A stretch of DNA of 64,000 nucleotides, taken from NCBI GenBank assembly GCA_029216955.1, contig JANAVB010042239.1, positions 59,319 through 123,318 on the forward strand, read 5' to 3'. Positions 9,958 to 18,515 of the stretch are shown here, piece after piece. This stretch comes from Iris pallida. Taxonomy: Eukaryota > Streptophyta > Magnoliopsida > Asparagales > Iridaceae. How positions within the stretch are numbered: the first letter of the stretch is position 1; the number at the start of each line of letters is the position of its first letter. Under the pieces are notes generated by a model. The model saw only the letters and a list, made by a program, of their open reading frames with translations. It made no database searches and was not told where the DNA came from. The position numbers were made by a program, and so were the translations under genes.

Positions 9958-10558
9958 ATGGCACCCAGGGCTTCTAAGGCTGTGAAGAAGGCTGTGGTGA
10001 GGAGTAAGAAATTGGCTTCGCCCTCGACTGTCGTGCCCCCCGTTCGTCTTGACGTTCATATTGCCATCGAAGGTAAGGATTAGGTAGTCGATTTGAAACC
10101 CTAACAGAGCCTGCTTTACTGCATGCTTCATGTACAAGACTTTGACGTGAACTTCTCAAACTATATGGTCCGCATACACGTCCCATGACTGAGCCACATG
10201 AGGATATACCCCATGTCTGAGCCGTATGAGACTTGTCTAAAACGAGCCGCATGATCATTTCTGACTGTTTTCATTTTCTTTGTCTTTGGTTCTCGTAGTA
10301 TCTCCACCGAATGCTGAGACTGCAACGTCAGAGGAGCCGCAGCCTCCTGTCATCAGCCAGGGGTCTCCCTCTGTTAAGGAGAAAGTGAAGAAAGAAGAAC
10401 CTGTGCCTGAGGGGGACAGCAGCCCTCCAATTATCGAGACTGCTGAGGGTGGCAGCGCTGGGAACTCTGTTTCTCCTATTCTGGATGAGGATGCTCTTCA
10501 CTTGCATCCTTTATATGTGAGATGGTTGAGGGAATGGTATATGCGCTCCTGTAACTAG
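9958..10558 (+). CDS. E2 antisense gene, two exons, 124 residues
   Basis: This plus-strand gene runs opposite to all gag-pol genes of E2. Exon 1 is 9958-10072 (115 nt), the intron 10073-10298 and exon 2 10299-10558 (260 nt); together they give 375 nt, exactly 125 codons with the final TAG. The junction falls inside a codon and stays in frame. The protein starts with a basic segment (MAPRASKAVKKAVVRSKK, a possible nuclear-localisation or DNA-binding tail), continues Pro/Glu/Ser-rich, and ends with 'LHPLYVRWLREWYMRSCN'. It lacks the plant mobile domain present in E1's antisense gene, so it is probably a shortened or alternative version. Function unknown. The TATA box, splice sites and open frame make it the best-preserved gene of E2 after pre-gag. 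Confidence 0.65.
10073..10298 (+). other. Intron of the E2 antisense gene
   Basis: Donor GTAAGG at 10073 and acceptor CTCGTAG ending at 10298, preceded by a T-rich tract and a CTGAC-type branch-point candidate near 10261. It contains in-frame stops and four GCCGCATG-type motifs (about 10171-10250), so it is non-coding. Its length, 226 bp, is normal for plants. Confidence 0.65.
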
Positions 10559-11111
10559 GATGTAGGGGCTTCTCTTGGATGTATGTCTGTAGTCTTTGTT
10601 TTGTTTCGCCTTTCTTTTTGTCTTCATGAAGAACTCTTTTGACTTGCTTGCAATCGTGTGGATGTAACCGATTTCTATGAATGGAATATATATTTGCTTT
10701 ACTCTTTTTCTTTGTAATAATCCTCTTATTGGGACATTTTGCGTGGACCCATTGTCCCTAACGTACCCTGGTTTTGGATACGGACAACAAGTTTAAAAGA
10801 AAGGAACCAATCATACTGACTCAGAGGTACTGAGAACATAGTGAGCATGAGGGTTTCTTTGACGGGGGGTACATAGAATAACTCAGAGGTAATGAGGACA
10901 TGGAAATTCTATGTAGAGGGGTGATTTGTTTGTGGCGGAATTGAGACGACTCAGAGGTAATGAGGACATGGCCGTTTCGGAAATTTGTGGATAGATTACC
11001 CCTTTTTTTGAACTGGGAGCGCGGGTAGTGGATCATGAGGGAGGATCTCTTCCAGGAAAAAAGTTCAGAGGTATAATCATACGTGACTTACTATCTGAAA
11101 GAGTGACCGGA
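10559..11111. repeat. 3' region between antisense gene and pol of E2, with CTCAGAGGT repeats
   Basis: No coding sequence is seen. 10730-10800 aligns with E1 4195-4245 (a GTGGACC..TTGTC..TAACGTACC block followed by ..GACAACAAGTTT). The CTCAGAGGTAATGAGGACATGG unit then occurs at about 10819, 10878 and 10949, with decayed copies near 11063 and 11115. It is the counterpart of the repeat region in E1. A poly(A) signal is not clear; AT-rich DNA at 10679-10700 is the likely place. Confidence 0.6.
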
Positions 11112-11440
11112 ATGTGAGTTCAGAGGCACCAGCTGGTACATAACTCGGTAATTTAGAATATTGAGAAAGTGTGAGTTCAGCGGCACCAGCGGGTACATGA
11201 CTCGATAATCTGAAATGTTGTGGATGTGAGTTCAGCGGTACCAGCGGGTACATGACTCGATAATCTAAAATATTGTGGATTTGAGTTCAGCGGTACCAGC
11301 GGGTACATGACTCGATAATCTGAAATGTTGTGGATGTGAGTTCAGCGATACCAGCGGGTACATGACTCGATAATCTGAAATGTTGTGGATGTGAGTTCAG
11401 CAGTATCAGTAGGTACATGACTCGATAATCTGGAGAGAAT
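11112..11440. repeat. 55-bp tandem repeat, about six copies
   Basis: The unit starts GTGAGTTCAGCGGTACCAGC and continues with gggtacatgactcgataatc and tgaaatgttgtggat, 55 bp in all. Copies begin near 11115, 11171, 11226, 11281, 11336 and 11391; the middle four are nearly identical and the outer ones diverged. The array stops directly before the pol stop codon. Its first bases (GTTCAG.GG.AcC) resemble the CTCAGAGGT unit to its left and may derive from it. Confidence 0.85.
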
Positions 11441-11445
11441 GTCGT

Positions 11446-12665
11446 TTAGACATAATATTTCTTCAGGAACTTGCCGTTGAAGGGCAACATGAGCAAGTCT
11501 CCATTTTGTTTTGCGAGGCGGTAAGCACCGTTGGAGAATACTGTCTCAATGATAAATGGGCCTTCCCACTTTGGCTGGAATTTGTCGGCGGTCTTGTGAG
11601 TCATGACCATCGGCCTCCGGACTGCCAGGACGAGATCGTCCACCTGGAACGTTCTGATTTTGACCTTCTTGTTGAAGGCTCCAGAGATGCGTGCTTAGTA
11701 TAGCTCAATTCGTTGCTGAGCCAAGAGGCGCTTTTCATCTAGTACCTCCAATTCCTGTAGCCGACGATGATGGTTTTTATTTGTCGTAAATTGATGTGTG
11801 AGGGCGACACATAGTGAGGGGATCTGAGTCTCCAATGGGAGGACTGCCTCACTCCCGTACACCAGGGAGAATGGTGTATTCCCGGTGGATGTTCGAACTG
11901 TGGTGCGATAAGCCCATAAGCATTCGCCGAGCTTCTCGTTTCAGTCGCATTTATTGGAGGAGACAAACTTCTTAAACAGTTTGATGATTATTTTGTTGAA
12001 TGCCTCTGCCAACCCGTTTGCTGCCGGGTTGTATGGTGTCGAAGCGACATTCTGAATACGGTGCTTATCGCAAAACCGATAGAATGCGTGGCTTGCAAAC
12101 TATGGACCATTATCAAGGATGATCCTTCGGGGCAGTCCAAAGCGGTAGATGACGTGATGCTTAAGGAAGCTGATCACATTTGAAGTCTTAACTTCTGCGA
12201 GTGGAACAGCTTCCGTCCATTTGGAGAAGTAATCAGTGATCGCAAGTATGAAGCGATGTCCTCGGGAGGAAGGTGGGGTGATTGGACCAATGATATCCAT
12301 TCCCCATGCTTCGAATGGCCAGGATGCCACTGTCGGATATAGAAACTCGGATGGTTGGTGAATGAAGTCTGCGTGGATTTGGCAGGCTTTGCATTTTCTA
12401 GCATAATCTATCGCATCTGCCACCATTGTGGGCCAATAGTAGCCCATTCGGCGAAGGCGGTCTTACAATTTTAGGCCAGGCTGGTGGGCCCCGCAGATAC
12501 CGTCATGAGCTTCTCGTACGGCTTCTTTGGCTTCTGCATTTGACAGACACCGAAGCAGTAATCTGTCGTAAGAACGGCGAAACAGTATTTTCGTCTCTAT
12601 ATCATAGAAGAATCTGAGAGAACGCCGTCTAATGGAGGTGGCTTCCTTTGGGTTCTCAGGCAGGA
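11446..12665 (-). pseudogene. E2 integrase (broken)
   Basis: Zinc-binding region with 'CGAHQPG' (about 12480) and the paired Cys in 'CKACQIHAD' (about 12390); core with 'GMDIIGPI' (about 12290) and 'IILDNGP' (about 12105), where both visible catalytic Asp are present; then 'ANGLAEAFN' (about 12010); then the C-terminal 'KWEGPFIIE' module and the stop by 11446. At least four stops interrupt it (about 12660, 12464, 12100 and 11699), mostly CAA/CAG turned to TAA/TAG, plus a change near 11945. The sequence is otherwise well preserved. Confidence 0.85.
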
Positions 12666-12669
12666 TGTC

Positions 12670-13240
12670 CTAGACGACGAAGTCGATGAATGGTTGTCTC
12701 CAATCTGGGGCATCATCGATCGTCTGTGCGGAATAACTCGCCACGAATTGTACATTGTTCTTGGGACAGACCAGTTCGTGGCCTATCACATCCACTGATT
12801 GGCGATCATAGTTCAGAATTGTTAGGGAAGCAGCAAGACCAGCTTGGGCATCAGCTTCGATATTTCTGAGTCTGGGCACATGTTCGATGAAGAACCCTTC
12901 GAATGACGAGATGATGTCAATCGCTATTTGGTGATAAAGGATCATGTCTTCGTGGCGGACTTCGTATGAGCCCCGGATCTGATTGACGATTAGTAGGGAA
13001 TCGCCGTATGCTTCAAGGTATTCTACCCCCAGCTCTCTTGCAAGTTGGAGGCCAATGACCAGAGCGTTGTACTCGGCCACATTGTTAGAGCAGGGCTCGG
13101 TGAGGGAATAAGCGCGGTTAATCACCAATCCGAAAGGGGAGATCAGCACTACCCCGACTCCGACGACTATATTGCCTTTAGGTCCGGTCCTTGAAGCACC
13201 GTCGAAGAACATTTGCCATATATCATCGTGAGAGGTTGCA
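12670..13240 (-). pseudogene. E2 second RNase H (aRH)
   Basis: A 180-residue open stretch starts near 'MFFDGASRTGPKG' (13212), with 'NNVAEYN', 'AYGDS' and 'IEADAQAGLAA'. All four acidic residues expected in the catalytic centre are present, unlike in E1. This domain is diagnostic of the Tat lineage. It is separated from the first RNase H by a frameshift and stops at about 13250-13390 and from integrase by a stop at 12670. Confidence 0.8.
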
Positions 13241-13795
13241 TGCGAGTCGGCAACCTCATCTGGGATCTCTTCATATCCTGGAGGACTCCGAGCCTGGGTG
13301 GGCGGCTAAGAAGTCTGCCAGGGCTTGACCTTTGACTGCCTTTTGGGGGACGAAGATCATATGATAAGGGGACAGCAGTATTTGCCCATGTAGCAAGGCG
13401 AGAGCTGAGTGCCCCTGGTTTAGTCATGAGGACCCTGAGAGGGTTGACTCATGAAATCACGTATATCGTTTGTCCGGTGACATAGTGTCACATTTTCTGA
13501 ATGGCGAACACTAGGGCGAGGCATTCCTTCTCCACAGCGGTGTATCGGTGCTCTGGCCCAATCATCATTCGGCTAAGATAATATATGGCCTGCTCATGGC
13601 CTACGTCGTTGTTTTGTGCCAGCAGGGCCCCGAGGGAGTGTTCCATTGCTCGTACATAGAGCAGGAATGGTTTTCCAGGAACCGGGGCCACCAAAACTGG
13701 AGGATTTGACAAATATTCTTTGATGCTGTCGAAAGTACGCTGGCATTCCTTGTCCCATACGAATGAGACTCCTTTCTTCATGAGGTACGTGAATG
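13241..13795 (-). pseudogene. E2 vestigial RT-linked RNase H and connector
   Basis: Open from about 13781 with 'SLGALLAQ', 'AIYYLSRMMIG' and 'KECLALVFAI', then TGA stops at about 13488 and 13451 where E1 has Arg codons (CGA to TGA). There is a frameshift near 13385 followed by a 'GQALADFL'-type connector. As in E1, the first catalytic Asp is absent (LYVRAMEHS), so this domain was already non-catalytic by ancestry. Confidence 0.7.
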
Positions 13796-14798
13796 GTCGG
13801 CATCGCCCGGAGAGGTTGGAAATGAACCTTCTGATGTAAGCTAGCCTCCCTTGGAGGCCTCAGAGTTCGCAGAGATTTCTCGGGGGGCCCATCTCCATAA
13901 TTGCTTTCGTCTTCTCAGGATCTACATGGATACCTTGTGCCGTGATGATGAAGCCCAGGAACTTCCCGCTAGATACACCCAGAAAGGACTTCGTAGGGTT
14001 CATTTTCAAATTGTGAGCTCGTATTAGGTCGAATACCGTCTTTAGATCCTGCAGATGATCTCCCTTGCAGCGACTCTTAACGGCTATGTCATCAACATAG
14101 CACTCCACTGTCTTACGTAAGTGGTCTCTGAAGATGATGCTCATGGTTCTTTGATATGTGGCACCAGCATTCTTTAAACCGAAAGGCATGACTGTGTAGC
14201 AGTACGTGCCAATTGGCGTTCGGAAGGATGTATGTTTTTTGTCATCAGGAGACATTTTGATTTGGTTGTACCCCGAGAAGCCATCCATGAATGACATACA
14301 TTCGAAGCCGCAGGTATTGTCAATCATGATATCCGTGATAGAAAGGGGGAATTCATCTTTGGGGCACGCCTCGTTCAGGTTACGGAAGTCGATGCAGATT
14401 CGAATCTTTCCATTCTTCTTGAGAACGGGTACTATATTCGCGACCCAATCGGGATATTGCTCCTCACGAATGAAGCCACTGGCTATTAGTTTGTTGACTT
14501 CGGCTTCGATCGCGTCCATGATGCCTGGGCGGAAGCGTCGCTGTTGTTGCTTGACTGGCTTCGCATCTGGTCGAATGTTGAGTTTGTGAAGAGCAATGTC
14601 GGGGTTTAACCCTGCCATATCTTCATAGCTCCAGGCGAACACATCAATATACTCTCTGACGAGTTCTAGCAGCGACTCTCGTTCTTTGTCTGTTAGGCTT
14701 CTACTGACGAAAATCGGTTTTGGAGAGGATTCGCTGCCGAGGTCAACTTGTATAACCTCATCTTCAGTAGGAGGTTCTCTCAGTTCGAACCGCTTTTC
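13796..14798 (-). pseudogene. E2 reverse transcriptase (nearly intact)
   Basis: A 260-residue open stretch (14642-13860) has 'KKNGKIRICIDFRNLN', 'SFMDGFSGYNQIKM', 'VMPFGLKNAGATYQRTM' and the catalytic YVDD box (plus strand about 14083-14106), ending at a stop (CGA to TGA type) in 'CEL*GLQGRLAY'. The N-terminal 50 residues, including 'ELREPPTEDEV', continue upstream to a stop at 14800. RT copies element RNA to DNA in virus-like particles. The palm looks complete, and only single-base stops at its borders disable it. Confidence 0.85.
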
Positions 14799-15425
14799 CT
14801 ATTGTGCATCTAATTGCTGGGCCCACGGCTCTAACTCGAGGATTTTGGGGATGTCTTCGTCTTCTTCGTAAGCGTCGGCGAATGCCATGTTGATTGACAA
14901 GACTTGTCTGAACACATCTCCGATGCTGGTATCCGAGTCCGAAGTTGGTGACCCGGTTGAATGTGACTGCCAGTCGCATTTTTCATCTGAACTCTCAGGG
15001 GTTGTAGTAGGCGTTACATACCCTAACCCGCATCGAGTTTTGCTATAGTAGTTCCGTGGTTTGCCCGCCGGGACTGGCAGCTTCAAAGGTAATCGTTGCC
15101 CAGTACCGTAGTTCAAACCTGGCATCGTCTCCAAATCATACCCCTGTTTCTGTATGAGATATTTGGATTGCGGGCAATACAGATACAGAGGCAGTCTCCC
15201 TGCATCTGTCCCAAGGTCGGCTTCCTCTATGGTGAAGGGATGCGGGTTGTTCGTCCAGCCGAAGATGATTGGATGATCTCCTTCCTCGATTATTCGGTAA
15301 GCGTCTTCTACTGGAGTAAGCTGGATCGCGGTGTACACATTTATGAATTGTGTGTGTAGGTGAGTGCCTATACCGTGTTCCATAGCATACATTGTACATG
15401 GCTTATTGAGCTTTGTGTACTTCAA
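14799..15425 (-). pseudogene. E2 N-terminal pol segment with G-patch-like motif
   Basis: A 208-residue open frame precedes RT. It includes 'YLIQKQGYDLETMPGLNYGTG' (about 15165-15100), which resembles a G-patch (aliphatic, GY/GF, then spaced Gly), followed by a Ser/Asp-rich spacer ('SDSDTSIGDVF') and 'EPWAQ'. E1 (22174-21598) and E3 (about 23660-23290) have the same segment. G-patch modules are known in retroviral and Tat-type polyproteins; the role here is inferred. It begins after a short untranslated gap downstream of the previous ORF's stop at 15461. Confidence 0.65.
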
Positions 15426-15460
15426 AGATAACCCTTTATTGATGAAGTAAGGTATCTTTT

Positions 15461-16216
15461 CTAGGGGATTACATCATCAGCGGAGGGAACATCAGTGTGG
15501 GCAGCCACATATTTGGCTAGCTCCGGTTCCTCTTCGGCTACCCCCTGTGTAAATGAAGACTGAGAGGACGCCCTGGGCAGCTTGATTGTCAGAGGTTCAG
15601 CTAAGGGAGTAGAGCGTGGAGTTGTTGGCAGACTAGCGACCCCCAGTTTGGCACTTGAGGTGGAGCGTGGAGTGGCCGGTTTGCTATAAATGTCAGACCT
15701 TGCATCGGAGTGACGATCCTTCTTGGGAAGGCGTATCGTCAGCGGCTTGTCGGAGGGATTGAGCTTTCCTGTTTGGGGTTGACTGACTCTCGGCAGTCTG
15801 ATTGTCAGTGGCCCCGTTGTGGGTCTCGGCACTTGGCCGGACCTTGGCAGCCGGATTATCATCTGCTTCTCCTGCGCTGAGAGGCTGATTGCGTTCTTCC
15901 GCAGAGTGGCGGTAAGGGCTGCGGACTTGCCCGGTTTGCGAGCTTGGAGGTGGATCGTCAGGGGTCCTTCTGATCCCGTGGCCGTTTCGGTACCAGCTTG
16001 TTCATTTCCTTCATCAAGGTATCTCTTCGACTTTTTGTATAGGCAGGAGTCTGAGTAGTAAGATTCGACCCCTTTGAAGGGATCGATATCAGCAAATTCT
16101 GTCTTCACGAAGCCGTATTTGTCGATATATTTGAAGCACTGGTGTAGCGTGGAAGGTATGATCATGTAATCGTGTATCCATGGGCACCCCAAGGATGTTG
16201 TAAGAAGTGTCCGCAT
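15461..16216 (-). pseudogene. PR C-terminus and linker with 'PLTIRLP' repeats
   Basis: This 251-residue open stretch starts with the last part of the protease ('LGCPWIHDY', 'PSTLHQCFKY'). It becomes a linker in which PLTIRLP or a variant recurs five times (PLTIHLQ, MIIRLPR, PLTIRLPR, PLTIRLPK, PLTIKLPR) with basic/Ser-rich spacers of 25-40 residues. It ends 'DVPSADDVIP' at a real stop shared with E1. E3 has the equivalent 'EPLVIDL' repeats. Possibly a nucleic-acid-binding or assembly linker; I know no named domain for it. Confidence 0.6.
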
Positions 16217-16691
16217 CTATGACGTAGCAGGTGACTTCGGATTGGAGATCGCCAATCTGACACTTCAGACGAATCTTTCCAATAGGGTAGCTCCTGCCCG
16301 AATTAAAACCGCTGATGGCGGTGTTTGTTGGTGTCAGGCGATGCATTGGGATGCGGAGATGATGTAGCAGACCTTTCGGGATGATGCTTATGGAAGAGCC
16401 AGGATCAATGTGCATCCGATCCACCTTCACGTCGCCGATGTATCCTGTGTAGTATAGCGGGCGATCATGTAGGTTGGTTTTGATGAGCATGTCCTGCGGA
16501 GTGAAGACGATGTTGGGCATTGCTCCCGTGCAGGCACTGTCTTGGAGATCCATGGGTGAGTCCTCCCCGGTGAGGTTGGATTGAGCCAGATAGACATCGG
16601 CATTTTGGAGTGCTTCGCTTAATGCAATATGAACGTCCTTGGAGAGCCTTAGGAGTTCGTACAGTGACAACTTGGCTGGTGTGTTAGCCAA
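16089..16691 (-). pseudogene. E2 aspartic protease
   Basis: A 200-residue open frame with the retropepsin active-site turn 'HIDPGSSISIIP' (about 16415-16380, D-x-G with Pro in the variable place) and the later hydrophobic-Gly block 'TSYNILG' (about 16200). It follows a stop at 16692 that separates it from gag and shifts frame into the next segment near 16150-16216. It would cleave the gag-pol polyprotein. Confidence 0.75.
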
Positions 16692-18515
16692 TTATGCTAA
16701 GATGTCAAAGTTGTAGGGCCTCTCTAGTCCTTGGGCTGCCTCTTTTCGAAGGGATTTGTCGAAGCGAGTCTCCCTCGGCCTAGGCTTGTCGGTCGTCGAA
16801 GGCTGAGCCGGTCCCGGAGCGTCAGTTGTAGTGGGTTGATGATTTTTGGCTGGATTGTCAATCACAGGTTGGGATTGCGCTCCGGACCGCGTGACGACAG
16901 CTGTAGCTTCCTCATTGTCTGCCGAGATTGTGTGGCAGGTCCTAACTTTTCTGCTTTTCTTTTTGTCAGTGGAAGATGATGAGGGCCGAGTCACTTCTGA
17001 TACCAAGTCTGGATGGATCCACATGACCTCCCCTCGTGATGTGGTGAGGGGTACTAGACCGGCAGCCTGATCTCGGGGAGGTGGAAGATTGGTAATCTCC
17101 ATTGTCGCTAGAGGGATGGGGACCACCCCGTCTTGAGTCTCCGTCGGAGGGAGGCTGCCGAATTGTATGGACACCATATTGGCTGCCACGGTTACCTCTT
17201 CGAAATCGATGGCCAGAGTGTTCTAATCGATGAGGTTCTGGATGTACCGTTTCAGCTGGTAGCAATCGTGTGTAGCATGATGAACATAGCGATGATAATG
17301 GCAGTACTTTGGATTCTCCATCTCTGTCGGCCGCGGTTCCCATCTTGTTGGAGGAAGTTGAATTTTGTCCCCTTGTATGAGCATGTCCAAGATGGGCTTG
17401 ACGTGACTGTCTTCGAAGGAGTAAGTGATTTACGGCCATTGTTTGTCTAAGGGCTTCGGCTCAGGTTTTTGTGTTGTATCGGCCACCATAGCCTGCTTTC
17501 CCTTGCTGTCCCGATTGCTGGAGGGGCTACCCCCATTATCGTTGTTGGGACGCTTGCCCTTGTTTTCTCCTTCTGAGATGTGTAATCCCAGTTGGTGAGC
17601 CTTCTTCAGTCGTTCTTCGGCGCTTGTGGCGCTGATGATGAACTCCTTCCAATCTTTGAATTGACTTTCGCCCATCCAGAGACTGATCGTTGGAAGCAGT
17701 CTCTTTTGGCAAATTTCAATCAAAGAGGAATCTGGATTTTTGGAGGGCAGCTTCATGGCGGTCTGGCGGAACCGCTCAATGTAGTTCCTTGTCAGCTCCT
17801 TCTCCCCTTAGATGATGTCCATGAGGGTGGACATGGTGACGTCCTACCCTACCTCGTAGAATCTCTCCAAGAACATGCGTTTGAAGCCGGCGAAGGAGTG
17901 GATGCAGTTGTCCGGCAGATTACGATACCAGTCGAAGGCGACTCCTTCCAATGCCCTAATGAATAATCGTGTGAGGATAGCATCATCGTAGGGAAGATGG
18001 TCGGTGGTGACCTCGAAGTACGTGATGTACCGACTTGCTGAGGTCTTTCCATCATACGGGTTGATATTGAACGACTTATATCTTGGTGGGAATGGAACAT
18101 CCCTCCATTCAGCAGGGTATGGTTGCCGCATTCTGAGGTCTTGAGCATTTTCTCGGGCATAGAACATGGCTCGGAGCTCCTGAACCTCTCTTCTTACTTC
18201 TCGGGCGTCATCTGTCGTAGTAGGGGCTATTACTTCGGGAGGATTGTTACCCGGGTTCGGTGCTGCCGAATTCGAGTCCGCATTGACCGTAGGACCCGCG
18301 CTCATTTGGCCAGGTGTTCCTCCTTGTAGAGTTGGAAGGGCCGCTTTAATCTCGTCTACAGACTTGACCAAAGCAAGTAATATGGCTTCGAGATTGTCGA
18401 TGCGCTGGCGATCATTGGAACCACCTTGATTGCTGTCCGTCATAAAAACCGTCCTTACATGAGGAGTGATGGAAAGAACGGTGGAGGATGTGCCCTCCGA
18501 GTCGTACCCATGCAC
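16692..18515 (-). pseudogene. E2 gag (broken by stops)
   Basis: This begins with 'GGSNDRQRIDNLEA' and a coiled helix, followed by the retrotransposon-gag core ('FEVTTDHLPYDDAILTRLFIRALEGVAFDWYRNLPDNCIHSFAGFKRMF' blocks, about 18020-17860) and a Lys/Asn-rich region. Then comes a Cys/His-containing 'CHYHR.VHHATHDCYQLKRYI' block (about 17310-17250), a degenerate zinc knuckle. Five stops (17842, 17806, 17430, 17226 and 16692) interrupt it and all fit C-to-T changes in Gln codons. The N-terminus overlaps the end of the pre-gag ORF by 61 nt in another frame. Confidence 0.8.

Noticed and set aside
9967..10258. Minus-strand frames at 9790-10258 overlapping the antisense gene
   Set aside because: Shadow frames of the plus-strand exon and intron; no pol or gag similarity and wrong side of integrase.
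11112..11440. Regular 55-bp repeats with near-identical units, superficially CRISPR-like
   Set aside because: Units are directly abutting with no unique spacers, and the context is a plant retrotransposon; it is a tandem minisatellite.
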